Under the pieces are notes generated by a model that did not search any database, had not been told where the DNA came from, and saw nothing but the letters and a program-made list of their open reading frames with translations. From NCBI GenBank assembly GCA_036435485.1, contig CM071594.1, positions 201,526,216 to 201,590,215 on the forward strand: DNA of 64,000 bases, given 5' to 3'. The stretch is from Saposhnikovia divaricata (Eukaryota; Streptophyta; Magnoliopsida; Apiales; Apiaceae). The stretch's first letter is position 1; every line of letters begins with the position of its first letter. Below are positions 22,968 to 35,219 of this stretch, one piece after another. The position numbers were made by a program, and so were the translations under genes.

Positions 22968-25400
22968 TTAAATTTCAGCGTGTTCTGCCTCTGTCTTTGA
23001 GTAGATGAGAATATCATCAATGAAAACTATCACAAATTGGTCCAAATATTCCTTGAACACTCTATTCATTAGGTCCATGAAGGCTGCTGGGGCGTTGGTC
23101 AATCCAAATGACATAACTAAGAACTCATAATGTCCATATCTGGTGCGGAATGCAGTCTTCGGAATATCTTCAGGTTTGATCTTCAGTTGGTGATATCCCG
23201 TTCTCAAATCAATCTTAGAGAAGTATTCAGCTCCTCTTAGCTGGTCAAACAAATCGTCTATCCTGGGCAATGGATACTTATTCTTTATGGTTAGCTTGTT
23301 CAATTCTCTGTAGTCGATGCATAATCTCATACTTCCATCCTTTTTCTTAACAAACAACACTGGTGCGCCCCAAGGCGACACACTGGGCCTTATCATGCCC
23401 TTATCCAACAATTCCTGTAATTGTTTAGCTAGCTCCTTCATTTCTACTGGGGCTAGTCGGTACGGGGCCTTCGAAACTGGCGCCGTCCCCGGGGCTAATT
23501 CGATGGCAAACTCAATTACCCTATCAGGTGGTAGTCCAGGAAGATCTTGTGGGAACACGTCCTCGAACTCATTAACTACCAGAATGTCTTGTAATCTTGG
23601 CACTTCCTTCTGAGTGTCTATAACGTAGGCTAAATATGCTTCGTTCCCTTTTCGTAACAATCTCTTGGTTTGCGCCATGGTCAGAATTTTCTGGGTCTGT
23701 CGCATCCCCTTAAACACTATTTCTTTCTTCCCTGGGGTTTTCAACTTAACCTTTTTCCCTTTACAATCTATCTGCGCATCATTGCGAGACAACCAATCCA
23801 TACCCAAAATGACATCGAATTCCCCTAGCTTAAAAGGAATTAAATCGATATAGAAGGATCGTCCTCCTATTTCTAGCTTACAATCGGGGTGAATTTGATT
23901 AACCGGTACGATTTCCTGATTAGCTATTTCTACTAGTAAGGAATCTCTTAGTTGCTGGGTTTTAAGTTTCAACTTATGCGCAAAATCTCTAGATATAAAA
24001 GACTTAGTTGCTCCTGAATCAAATAAGACATTTGCACTGACTGAATTGAGAGAAAAAGTACCTGCTATCACATCTGTGTCCCTCACGGCATCTTGTACTG
24101 ACATATTGAAAGTCCTAGCAGTTGGTGGCCTATTTGAGGCAACCTTGCTTGCTCCTGATGCTGCTGGTTTGTTCTTTGGGCAATCCTTCCTTATGTGCCC
24201 TCGCTGTCCACACTGGAAACAGGTTGTGCAGTTAGGGATGACCGTGGTGCAAGCGGTAGCATAATGCCCAGCTCGCCCACACTTATAATAGTTTATCTGC
24301 TTCAGGTTGCACACCCCGGAGTGCCTCTTCCCACAAGTAGCACACAATGGCAATGGAGGTCGAGAAGGGTTGGAACGGGACATTCCTGATTGGTGGCCGC
24401 CCTGGCTCACACTCACACTCGCCGATGGTTTAAACCCTATACTCCTCCCTGGTAGGGAAACCGCTCCTCGATTAAACTGGGTTGGGGGTTTTCCTCCAGC
24501 GGATCTTCCGCCCATACTAACATGCTTTCTCTTTATCCCCCCTTTCTCTCTCTCTCTCTGCATCTGATCACTACCAGCCTCCACAATGGTTGCCTTCTGC
24601 ACCAAGGTGGCATAATCTGTAATCTCTAAAACAGCCACCCTATTCTGGATCCACTGTTTCAGCCCTTGTTGAAACCTGTTAGCTTTCTTCTCTTCTGTGT
24701 CTACAAACTCTGGCACAAATCTTGATAGCTCAGTAAATTTAGCCTCATAGTCAGCCACTGACATATTGTTCTGTTTCAGTTCCAAGAACTTAAGTTCCAT
24801 CTGGGTTTTCATGAACTTCGGGAAGTACTTCTCCAGGAATAATTGTTTGAACCTTTCCCAGGCTATGACAGCATCAGTCTCCATGTTTTTCTTGGCTTCC
24901 CACCAATAATTGGCCTCTCCCTTTAGTAGGTAAGTAGCAAAAACAGTCTTCTGAGCCTCATTGATACTCAGAATCTCAAAAGACTTTTCCATTTCTTTGA
25001 TCCAGGCCCACGCCTCAACGGGATCAGCCGATCCGTGGAACTCTGGGGGCTTAAGGGACTTAAAGGCCCTAAAGGAATTTGCCACTGAAGTGTTGTTGCT
25101 TGGTGGTGGCTGGGGGTATTGGTTCAAATTCTGCCTAAGTAGGTCCATAAACTGGCCCATGGGGTTTCCGCCCTGGTTCTCCCCTTCCTGTTTTACTTCA
25201 GTTTCTCCACCCTCTATTTCCCTTTCAAATTCTTCAGAGTACAGGGGTTCATCCTCTGCTCCATACTGGGAATCTTCTTGCTCATTATAGTCCTGATCTT
25301 GTTCCTCACTACTTTCATGGTTTTCCTCGTGTTGGTTGTGACTCTCTTGGTCAGTAGATTCGCGGGGGTTAGCCCTAGTGCCCATTCGTCTTGGAGGCAT
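22968..25400 (-). pseudogene. Tekay-1 gag, protease and RT palm
   Basis: 810 codons in one frame. It has an acidic N-terminus (1-78), gag capsid domain (about 105-275), zinc knuckles (CATCGKRHSGVC at 353-364, then CFQCGQRGHIRKDC at about 394-407), protease with VLFDSGATKSF near 459, and RT from about 660 with the catalytic FIDDIL near 794. The middle knuckle has lost its first Cys (YYKCGRAGHYATAC). Gag and pol share one frame, as in Tekay/Del. The frame stops early because of a one-base deletion just after the RT active site. ATG at 25400 begins the MPPRRM motif, shared with Tekay-2 at 45141. Confidence 0.94.
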
Positions 25401-25819
25401 TTTACTGAAAATTTGGAAAATTATACATTAGGTTCCCTTATCTGTTTTAAAGGATTTTTCCTTGCACATTTCTTTACATGATTGGGTTTAAAATCCCCCA
25501 GTTTTATATCTCATGGCAACTTAATCGAAAAGTAATACATATGCTAATAAACTCGTGATCACATCCCAACAAAATTGTAATGACTGAAATGGAAACAAAT
25601 ATATACCAGGTACCGAAAAGGTACAACATCCGAGTTACAACGATAGTTTAAAGTACAACCATCCTAACAACAACAACAAGTCAAAAGTGAAATATGCTGT
25701 CTATCTGTCTAGTCTGCAAAAAGGGAAAACAAGTACAAGAAAACCATCCCTACAAAAGCCGGCACTACTATGTCCGTACATGACTAGACAACTAGACCAC
25801 TGCATCACTACATCTGAAA
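25401..25819 (-). other. Spacer between the extra ORF and gag in Tekay-1
   Basis: No ORF of note. The corresponding spacer in Tekay-2 is 44457-45140. It is leader sequence for gag translation. Confidence 0.6.
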
Positions 25820-26712
25820 TCAGCTGCCACGACGAAACATCCTCCGAACCCTCCCCATGGCGATGCGGAAAACCTCCTCAGCCTCTGCTCTGTCTACCCT
25901 ACCATGCCCATCAGTAGGCAACTGTCGCACCCTCACCCGAGCCCTCAGCTCGATGCGGGTCACAGCCCTATACCCAACTCTGTCACTGATAGTCCTCCTG
26001 CCCTGCACCCTCATCCGGGCGGCTCTCTCTGCTGCTAACTCACTCCTAGACTCTGCCAACTGGCATCTGCCACAGACAACTCTCTATAAAGCCCGTTCAC
26101 AATCAAGTTGTGAACACATACTGGGACTCCTCCTATCGGGGCATGAGGTGGGGTGGATGGCTCAGCTGGAGCGGCAGTCTCTGTCTGCTGGGGCTCTGGG
26201 GTAAGCTCCTCAAACTCGTCGGGGTACGGGCTCACAGGTAGTGGTGGTGGGGTAGGGGCTCTCTCAACAGGGAGGAGTGGCACAAAAAGTCCAGAACTCC
26301 CTACAGCACCAACTACTGGCTCATCTATATCTCCCTCAACACCCTCATATACCGGCACCACCTGGTCCGTGGTCATGTCAGTGTCATCTCCCATAGTCCT
26401 GATCTCAGTCACAACCCAATAATCATCATCCTCAACCACTAACTCAGCATCCTGTCCTGTCTGGATCCCCTCCGGGTCCTCCTCCCCCTCAGTCTCAACA
26501 ACATCTGTGTCAGCATCATCCTGGACCTCCTCAGGGTCCTCCTCCTCAGACTCGATCACATCAGTATCAGCCTCAACCTAGACCTCCTCAGCGTCCTCCT
26601 CCTCAGGCTCAGTATCCTCCTCAGGCAAGTGCTCATAGTATGGGTCCCTAGTCCGGAACATGTCCTCATCATGCTGTCTCGCAGCTGCCTCCTGGGCCGA
26701 CAAGTCGCTCGC
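25820..26712 (-). pseudogene. Extra ORF upstream of gag in Tekay-1
   Basis: On the minus strand the region codes for an acidic N-terminal part (Glu/Asp runs), a Pro-rich middle (ERAPTPPPLPVSPYP), and a basic Arg-rich C-terminal part (GRVRRMFRRG at the end). An in-frame TAG lies near 26579 and a frameshift near 26050. It aligns in order with the intact Tekay-2 ORF at 43722-44456: the HDED/HDEA start, the acidic block, the Pro block, a conserved hydrophobic step, then the Arg helices ending RRMFRRG/RALLRRG. It is preceded by CTTGTGTAG, as in Tekay-2, a possible 3' splice site. I know no function; a nucleic-acid-binding role is only suggested by composition. Confidence 0.75.
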
Positions 26713-26850
26713 CTACACAAGACGAACCACGTTACTATTATGATACTTAAAAAGTTCCCGTAAGGGTTTTAGGTGAACCTGGCAAGGGTTCTTATTATAT
26801 TATTGAATTTATTATTATATAACGTCGTATCATCTCTTGGGATATATAAC

Positions 26851-26866
26851 TCTCGCTCTGATACCA
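26851..26866 (-). other. Tekay-1 primer binding site
   Basis: On the minus strand TGGTATCAGAGCGAGA begins four bases after the 5' LTR. TGGTATCAGAGC is the standard complement of the initiator Met tRNA 3' end. Confidence 0.93.
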
Positions 26867-26870
26867 TCTC

Positions 26871-29800
26871 TGTAACACCCCCAGATCCGGGGTCAGGGAT
26901 CTGGTGGTTACGGTCTTACATCCATTCATAATACTTGACTTGAGTTCACAATAAATAAATCACATGCTGTGACCCCACAATAATTACCACTCACACACAC
27001 AACAGTTATAGTCCCAGAGATGAAATTGAAATAAGTCTTACATTAAAGTGTTTACGAATAAAAGTTATTACAATCCCAAAAGGATAACATCATAGGTTTA
27101 AAAGTTTTGCCGTTGATTACATTAATTATACATATAGTTAAACAGGAAACAAATGCTGTCTAACTATGCTACCTCAGCAATGGCGGCTAGCATCTCAGCG
27201 GGTAGTCCGGTGGGTCGGGTAACCTACTTGCGCCGAGTGCGCCTGACGCGAGCCATCTGCCCTAGCTGTTGTTGTGACATAATATAAACAAAGCAAGAGT
27301 GAGCGAAAGCCCACCAACAAAGATATAACTGAACGATAATTTAAAACAGTTCAAAGCTATCTTTCAAACCATATGCCATGCATTTACGGAAATGATGCCA
27401 GTATAATATGAACGATGAAGTTACAAGGTAACTTAAAGTATTTGTTTGAAGAAATATCTGCTACATCAAAGTAAGCGAGATATTATTATCGTTATTAAGA
27501 AGAGGAACTTGCAAGAAAGGGTTGCAATTCCAGTTATGACTCTTTTCCAACTCTGCCAACAGTAATCATGTTGCAGGAAATAAATGAATTTGGATGATGA
27601 ACCAATGATGGAGTATTCACCGCGCCCGCTGTTCCAATCTTGATGATCAGTCGAGATCGTACAGCTCAATTTAGACCGGTAGAAGGAAGAACTGACGGCT
27701 TTACTTGTATACCGCCTTGCTAGCTCCCCGGCCAACGGTTGGGCCAAGGGGATGGACCGGCGCTACTCGGCCTCTTACACGACTCCTAGTTCAAATAGAA
27801 TTCATGATTCTGAATGTAACGTTCGTCCCCCTTTCCCCAAGTATAAGACTTGTTGATAAGACTCCACAAAGTAGTCGTATCTAGTTGGAAAGGAAAATTT
27901 ACCAATAACTCCCAAGCTATTACTTGGTAACGGATATCAACTTGTTCCAGTAATCTTACCCCTCGAAAGATGAGAAGGTAAGCAACGACTTAATAAGTCA
28001 ACAGCACCCGAGTTGCGGGTGAAGGGAATACTTTATGACCGGGAAGTCGACAAGATAAATAACATTTTCCAAGTAAGGTTCCCTTATTATTAAGGAGATA
28101 GACTCAAAGAAGAATGATGTCTGAGAACCTTTCTTGATATAAGATTAATAATAATATGACTTCGAAATATTTTCTGTAATAATCGAAGAAGATAACCTTA
28201 TCGAGATTATTCTAAGTATGAAATAAATATTCAGAGAATATTTATTGAGTTAAAATATTTAAAGAATATTTGGGAATATGAAAGAATATCTTTAATCAGA
28301 GTATTTCTCAAAATAATCCCTGAAGAAATATCAGGGGAATATTTATTGAATAAATAAATATTTAAATGAATTTTCAAAACAATATTCATTAATTATTAAG
28401 ACCTGAAAAGATTATTTAAGGTAATATTCATAATTAATTAGGAATTTAAATGAATATTCAAAAGTGATATTCATTTAATGAATAATATCCTAAATGAATA
28501 TCAAGTAATATTCATTTAGTAATCCAAGCCTTAAGAAATATTCGAGATAATATTCGATAATTAAATCAAGCTTCAGATGAATATTAAAACAATATTCATC
28601 AAGTATTTAATATCTTAAATGAATATTCAAAAGTAATATTTATTTAATAAAGTAATATTCTAAAAGAATATCCAATTAATATTCATTTAATAGTCTCATC
28701 TTTAGAAGAATATTCGAAATAATAGTCGATAATCAATTCGACTCTGAATGAATATTGAGAAATATTATTCGTTGAATAGTTACGTTCAAATAATTATTTG
28801 AAGTAAGGATCGTTAAAATAATTAGTCTCGAACGAATATTCAAATAATATTCGTCGCCCAAATAATAGAAAATATTTACTTAAATATTTTCCTCCGAGGT
28901 AATCTCGATATATCAAGGAATATTGACTCCCGGTCTATATTTGATTAATGAGAGGTATACGCCCTTCTATGAGGGTCTTACAATAACCGGCTTATAACTG
29001 ATATATAACTATCTAGCTTATAAGCCAACAATAACCTTTAGGGAACAAGTATATCAATTCAACTTGAAAGTAGGCATGCATGCAATGGCATATGTATATC
29101 AGCAATCATATATATATATTTATTCAATCACAACAACAGCCTAAAAGAAGGGAATTGAAACTTGCCTGGTAGTCGAGTATGGTAAGGGGTAGTGGTAGCG
29201 GGTCCCGGTTCAGCCTGGTGATCTATAAATAGCCAAGGCATTCGGGATTAATCACTTAACATATTAAAAGTTAAGTTATACTTAAATCGAAACACGTTCT
29301 CGAGTTATCTCGTTATACCCCTGTTTGTGGATTACTTATTATCACTGATCCGACCCGACATTCGTTCGTTAATACGACATGCCACTGCACTTATACTTGG
29401 GACATACTTAAGTCATATGAGTTCTAAGGTTGATCGTTACGAACCAATATTATACTCCGAGTTTTATCGCCCGTTTTCTAAGTGTTTTACCAAAGTTATA
29501 AAAGAGTCATCTTTTAGGGGTTCGTTCGCGTTTAACCTTGACTCGAACATTTTTAATAAATCGAAAAATGCTCTTTTTGACATACGGTTTTCTTTCACAC
29601 CTTCCTTCTTACCCCTAGTATTTATTTACCAAGATTCGCCATGACGTTACATAGCTTACGAGGGTTCAATTTCAGTTACGAACTTACGTTTACGGATTCG
29701 AACTACTTTTAGTAATTTGGTCATAAATCCTAAACCGTAAGTCCGTTTCACGTGATCTTTATATCAAAACGAAGCTTAGAACATTACCTATCCTATCATG

Positions 29801-31407
29801 GCAGATAAGGTCTCTGGACAGTAGGGGTTTGACATGGAAAATGGCATACAAAACATGGTATTGTAAAATCGGGCATTATAACGGCTGTAAATCGAATATC
29901 TATCAATTTCGAATCTTCCCATAAACATAGCATCCAACCCAAACAACATATACATGACTTATATACATGAACTGAGGCCAAGCAATGCCTTTCCGTTCAT
30001 CTAGCTATTTACATCATTAATCCAAAATCCATACATAATCATGCTTATAACTTTAACATAACCATAACTAAGTTATAACTATCAAAAACATGCTTAAATC
30101 TCAAACAAGGGTTAGGGTTTCAAGAGCTTTATACCTTCCTTAGATAGTGATATAGCCTTACTAAGCCTTGTATGGTCCTTAGGAGTGATTATGCTTGCTA
30201 TATCAACCATGAAAAATCAAGAAAACCAAGTTAGTTCAAGAAGAACACTATTCATGCTCCTCTTGAATGATTTATTTGAAAATGGAAATGGATGAGTTTG
30301 AAGCTAAGATTTTGAGGAGATAAGTTTTATGAAATGTAAGACTCACCTTAATTATTTCAAGAACAAACAATGGTGGGAAGGTTGAGTTTGGATTTTGAAT
30401 TAAGGGGTATGGCCGAATGCTTCTTTGCAAGGGGGGAAGAAGAGTTGCTTGGCTCTTTTGATTTTTTGTGTTTTAATCTCCTTTACTCTCATCCACTTAC
30501 AACATAATATCTTGTAAAAGTCACTTTAATAAAGTGGTGAGGTGTTGGATGATCAAATGGCAAGACATGTGTTGGTTTTGTGGTGGTTAATGCTTAACTA
30601 GGTAGTTACTTGCTAAGTACTTGGTTCTTCCTCTAAGGTGCTAGTTCCTTGCTTCTAGTTTAGTTACTAGATATTTATACTAGTAGCTTGCACAAGACTC
30701 TTGCTTCCTCTGCTTGTTTCTGTGTCCGGTTATTACCCGTTTCGATTGATCGTTCGCGAGAATATTTCACGGATTTCTAATTAGGGTTTACCGGGAATCC
30801 TCTTTAATATTAATACTTTCATTCTCCATCTTTCATTCTAACTTTCCATTTTATATTCCTTTAATCCATTCGTTAATTACTTAAGGCTATCAGTGTCCAG
30901 GGAACTCTCGGAGAAAATAAAAGTGCTGTTTTTCAGAATCCGACAGCTTTTACATACACTTATTTTCCCCCTGGGTCACTAATACGAACTCGGAAATCCG
31001 TTCCGAATACTTCTATATAGTGTCGTCTCATATTATTATATACTCCCACCAAAACACTATTCATTTTGTATTCTTTACTTGTTCTCTTAGGGTTGTATAA
31101 TTGTCCGTATTCTCTTTCGATCGTTCCTTAACCTTTTTACGGAACTACTGGATTAATCGTTATCGATCTGGATGACATGAGAGTATTCTCTTACTTGAAG
31201 TTGCCATATCTTATTCCCTTAGAAGATAGATTATTCTTACCTATGTTGTCACCCTTTAGCATTCTTCAAGACATAAACATAATAAAGTCGAATTCCATTC
31301 ATTCTTTCCCAATTATCAATTATTACACTGTAGCCATATCCACTATTCATTCTTACATCATTAGATACATAAAAGTTTTAATTCCACCCAAAATCTGGGT
31401 TCTTACA
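26871..31407 (-). repeat. Tekay-1 5' LTR
   Basis: 4537 bp, nearly identical to 16110-20655. It lacks 7 bp near 27675 relative to the other LTR. It holds the same 169-bp duplication at 28448-28785. Confidence 0.95.
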
Positions 31408-31412
31408 TCTCC

Positions 31413-33282
31413 CCTTCTACACGGTCATGGGCCGTTTCCCTCGAGGATCCGAGGAAACTGAGCCATCCACGGTTGCTCGGACACCCCTCGAATTGGAATC
31501 GGAACGGCGATGACTTCCCCTAGAGCCGGAGCCCGAAGCCTGAGCTACTGGGATGGCCTCGGTGCCCGAAGCAACTTGACAATAAGGACTTGGAAAGTCC
31601 CTCGGGAAAACCATAGTAGGGTGCCTCTTACTCACAGCATTGATGGCTCGATCCCAGCCAACAGACATGATACCCGGGCGTACTTCATCGTCATGCTTAT
31701 CTATAAGCTCAAAGAAATCCTCAGACTCCTGGTAAGCTTTCATCACTTGCTTGCAGTCTATTGCCCTCTTGTTATACAAGGAGTCATACTGTCTCTGGAG
31801 AGAATGAGCATCAGCTTCAGCCCGGATGGCCCTGGACTCCAAGTCTTGATATTTCTCATCAAGAGTTGTTTTCTCCTTCTTCAAAGCCACATTCTCATCT
31901 CGGTATGCACGACCTAGCCGAGTGCTAGCCTGGAACTGGGCATTTGCCTGAAACAAAGAAGCAATGAGACAAGTATAATCACAAGTTAAGTGAAAAACTA
32001 CTTATAGGATGAAAGATTGGAAACCTGATATAGGGCTTGAACTCCGAGTTTCTCCGCTTCATCAAATTTGTCCCCGGCAGTTACTGTCAAAAGGTCGGGA
32101 GGAGTGATGTTGAACTTGGACCAATCCAAGGCTGACTCTGGGCACCCCAAGACAGAATCTTGCTCACAAATCCCCCAACCAGGGATGAAGGGGGTCTTGA
32201 CTCTCCCGTCAGCATTCCTCGATCTCTTTGAAGAGCATCCCGACAGGAACTGAGGGATCTTCGGCCCAGGTTACATGCAAGCCGCCTCGGCTTTCTTGAT
32301 CATCCTTCTAGTAACTTTCGGCTGGTTCTCGGGCCGACTGTCGATCTCCTCAGCAACTGAAATGACAACAGAAAAGATATCGGAATAAGAACAAACAGAG
32401 TTCATAATATGAAGGTAAAAAATTACCATCAGCAGAAAGTAAGCTAAGGCCAGCTTCTACAAGTCTCTTCTCGGTTAAGAAAACTTTGTAGTGAGTACGA
32501 CCGTCGTCAGCAAGTAGTCTATCACGATCAAGGAGCTCCTTCTCATCAAGATCACATACAAAGTGCGTAGCATCATGCAATTACCCAAACTTAGACATAA
32601 AGAATTGGCCCCAGTCGCCACCACGCCATACCAGAATCACGAACTCTCTGTCCCAGTAGTGATGGGAATCTGGGAATGAAAAGGCATTCACCATATGTGG
32701 AACATTGGATCTATGCTGAATGGTGACCCATCCCTTCTGAATCTCAGAAGAATTCTTGGTGGCAAATATACTCCGGAACATTGTAGTAGTTGGTTCGATA
32801 CCTAGATCTCGGCATCTCAGCATGAAGATGATGATCAACCGCCATGCATTGGGATACAATTGGCAGGGGTGAACCTGAAGCTCCGCTAGGAGCCTTATGA
32901 TGAACTGGTCTACCGGGAATCTCAGGCCTGCTTCAAGGGCACCCTTGTAGACACATAACCTTTCTGGGTGCCAATTACAGGTTCTATCGGCTAAGCTAGG
33001 AAGGCGAACCTTGATCGCGTCCGGGAAGCCATATAACTCCTTAATCTTTTCGACGTCTTGCTTGTCGAACTTGCATGGACTATGATACGCAGCTAACTCA
33101 GAGTTGTTGGGAAATGCATCCCTCATAGTACTCAATAAGTCAATTAAAGAATCAAATCGACGATCAATATATCTAGGGGGATTCAGTCGAAGATTACCTC
33201 GCAATGTTTTGGCCAAAGCTCTCTTGGCCATCGCCTCGGACATAGAGAATGACGAAGCTGGAGCGCGGTCGGCATCTGCCAT
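31413..33282 (-). pseudogene. Antisense ORF of the Tat element with two probable introns
   Basis: The first exon (33282-32427) begins MADADRAPASSFSM and contains a region like the plant 'putative gypsy type transposon' domain (PYCRF-type fold not shown; key residues WHPERLCVYKGALEAGLRFP). A 70-bp intron (GT at 32426-32425, TTTCAG ending 32357) and a second of about 75 bp (GT near 32024, TTTCAG ending near 31951) fit plant rules and keep one frame. The last exon is coiled-coil-like (RDENVALKKEKTTLDEKYQDLESRAIRAEAD) and then Ser/Arg-rich. Three in-frame stops (32581-32583, 32271-32273, 31417-31419) break it. The tail continues at 16104-15880. Antisense ORFs in 3' regions are known from Tat elements; their function is unknown. 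Confidence 0.82.
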
Positions 33283-33394
33283 CTTGAGCTCGAACTTGAA
33301 GCTAGAACTTGAGAGCTTTAGAACTTAAGAACTTCAGAGAGAATTTTAGAAGTAAGAAGAAGTGAAGTGAATGAAAATGAAGGCTCCTCCCACT

Positions 33395-33402
33395 CTTTTA
33401 TA
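33395..33402 (-). promoter_or_regulatory. TATA box for the antisense ORF
   Basis: TATAAAAG on the minus strand lies about 113 bp upstream of the antisense ATG (33282), in CTTCTATAAAAGAGTGGG. The spacing fits a transcription start near 33365 with a short leader. It suggests an independent promoter inside the Tat 3' region. Confidence 0.55.
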
Positions 33403-33890
33403 GAAGATGGATGACCTCCTATATCAGGTTGAAACACAGCCTGCTTCGTGTTTGCAGGTCATCTATCGTTCATATACAAAAAAAATGGATTTCATCTGCT
33501 ATATCCGGCAATAATTATACAGGTATGTATGATTCCGGGAAAGAAAAGAAGGATTTACGTGAAGATATAGTAATAAGCTGTGCCAAGGCACTCATCTGAG
33601 CTTAAGGAGTTAATTACGTTTAAGGAAGATAGAATACAATCAATTAGTCTTTGCTAGTAAAGAGACTGATTATGCTCTGAAAGGAGGTATACAACATACT
33701 CATATATCCATGATCAAGGACGTGATTCTAGAACGAGACTCATACATCCATGATCAAGGACGTGATTCTAGAACGAGACCCCGGGCATTGCTAAAAGCTC
33801 CGAGAGGCACGACACAGCAACCATGGAGCACCTGTCGGGCGATCAAGAAGCACCCGGCAGGCAACCAAAAGCACCTGGCAGCCAACCAGG
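33403..33890. other. Tat 3' non-coding region, upstream of the antisense ORF
   Basis: No domain-bearing ORF. It contains a 40-bp tandem pair (TGATCAAGGACGTGATTC at 33711 and 33751). It leads into the minisatellite blocks. Confidence 0.6.
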
Positions 33891-34062
33891 ATCTCCTGGC
33901 AGCCGACCAGGTGCCATGGAGAGGGTTTGGCCGACCAGGATCTCCTGGCAGCCGACCAGGTGCTATGGAGAGGGTCTGGCCGACCAGGATCTCCTGGCAG
34001 CCGACCAGGTGCCATGGAGAAGGTCTGGCTGACCAGGATCTCCTGGCAGCCGACCTCATGGC
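33891..34062. repeat. 49-bp minisatellite in the Tat 3' region
   Basis: ATCTCCTGGCAGCCGACC starts at 33891, 33940, 33989 and 34038, a steady 49-bp period with few differences. The unit contains CCAGGA-TC-TCCTGG, a 6-bp dyad. Open frames here are by-products of the repeat. Confidence 0.88.
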
Positions 34063-34160
34063 ACCTCCCGTCAGTTGTTCGGATCGTTTGATGGTTCTGT
34101 TGAAGATTTCTTACTTTCTGAAACGAACATCGATCTCCAACTACACATCGTTTAAGCATC

Positions 34161-34335
34161 GATCGAGATCGAGGTCCTGGATCCATGAAAGTCACGGGTG
34201 ACCAAGATAATAAATTAGAGATCGAGATCGAGGTTCTGGATCCATGAAAGTCACGGGTGACCAAGATACTAAATCAGAGATCAAGATCGAGCTTCTGGAT
34301 CCCTAGGATCGAGATCGAGGTTCTTGATCCTTAAT
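34161..34335. repeat. 59-bp tandem repeat in the Tat 3' region
   Basis: GATCGAGATCGAGG-like units start at 34161, 34220 and 34279, with a partial unit near 34308. The unit includes CTGGATCCATGAAAGTCACG. Confidence 0.82.
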
Positions 34336-34494
34336 TTCCATGAATAGGTTTTCAGGTCCGGGTCCAGCTACACATCGTTTAAGCATCGATTAGCACCGTG
34401 TAGTGCCGTCAAATTCCATTCAACGTCATTTAACATAGATTGAAACGTCGTTTAAACACTTCCAGACAACTTGGAGCACCTGTCGGGCGATGAA

Positions 34495-34665
34495 GAAGCA
34501 CCAGGCAGGCAACCAGAAGCACCTGGCAGGCAACCAGGATCTCCTGGCAGCCGACCAAGTGCCACAGAGGAGGGTCAGCCGACCAGGATCTCCTGGCAGC
34601 CGACCAGGATCTCCTGGCAGCCGACCAGGAGCACCTGGCAGCCGACCAGGAGCCACGGAGAGGCT
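34495..34665. repeat. 21-bp minisatellite, first block
   Basis: GACCAGGATCTCCTGGCAGCC-type units (21 bp) are repeated with variants AGCACCTGGCAGGCAACC. It shares its core with the 49-bp block and with 35037-35165. The preceding leader (AGCACCTGTCGGGCGAT) also occurs at 33829. Confidence 0.82.
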
Positions 34666-34882
34666 CCATCTGACTTCCCGATACTCATCTTGGCACCCCC
34701 TATCGTTTGATTGAATCGTTTGATGGTTTTGTTGAAGGTTTCTCACTTTCCGTGACAAACATCGACCTTCGAATTAGCACCATTCAGTGCCGTTTTATGC
34801 CATTTAACGTCATTTACACAAACATTGAAACGTCGTTTAAGCATCGTGTGACATCATTAATGTCAACCTGGATCTCCAGTCA

Positions 34883-35036
34883 ACATGTCAGACGATCGAG
34901 AAGCACATGTCAGACGATCGAGAAGCACATGTCAGACGGTCGAGAAGCACATGTCAGACGGTCGAGAAGCACATGTCAGACGGTCGAGAAGTACACGTCA
35001 GACGGTCGAGAAGCACACGTCAGGCGATCGAGAAGC
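34883..35036. repeat. 22-bp minisatellite
   Basis: Seven copies of a 22-bp unit (ACATGTCAGACGATCGAGAA + GC) start every 22 bp from 34883 to 35015. They drift gradually from GACGATCG to GACGGTCG and from ACATG to ACACG along the array. Confidence 0.9.
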
Positions 35037-35165
35037 ACCCGGCAGGCAACCAGGATTTCCTGGCAGCCGACCAGGTGCCTCAAGGAGGGTCAGCCGACCA
35101 GGATCTCCTGGCAGCCGACCAGGATCTCCTGGCAGCCGACCAGGAGCACCTGGCAGCTGACCGGG
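35037..35165. repeat. 21-bp minisatellite, second block
   Basis: The same GACCAGGATCTCCTGGCAGCC family as 34495-34665, joined directly to the 22-bp array. Confidence 0.82.
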
Positions 35166-35219
35166 ACCCTTATCGGCTGACTCGCTGCCCGGAAGAGGTT
35201 ACAATTTTCCCGAATCTCC

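Larger units (their letters stand above)
16110..31407 (-). mobile_element. Tekay/Del-type chromovirus Tekay-1 (minus strand), inserted in the Tat antisense ORF
   Basis: LTRs of 4546 and 4537 bp (16110-20655 and 26871-31407) start TGTAAGAACC and end GGTGTTACA on the minus strand. They are flanked by TCTCC (16105-16109 and 31408-31412). I count about 15 substitutions and one 7-bp indel between the LTRs, roughly 0.3%. The order from the 5' side (right to left) is PBS for initiator Met tRNA, an extra ORF, gag-protease-RT-RNase H-integrase with a chromodomain-like end, then the PPT. Very long LTRs and the chromodomain place it in Tekay/Del. It has one RT frameshift, one TAG in RNase H, and a broken upstream ORF. 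Confidence 0.95.

Noticed and set aside
26153..26422. 89-codon plus-strand frame, Ser/Gly-rich
   Set aside because: Shadow of the Tekay-1 extra ORF on the other strand.
18575..29644. Identical 105-codon frames at 18575-18892 and 29327-29644, and 81- and 94-codon frames at 20425 and 31177
   Set aside because: They lie in the Tekay-1 LTR pair, on the strand opposite to the element; conservation follows from LTR identity.
34883..35036. Regular 22-bp repeats as a possible CRISPR-like array
   Set aside because: Units are directly adjacent with no unique spacers; an ordinary minisatellite in a plant element.
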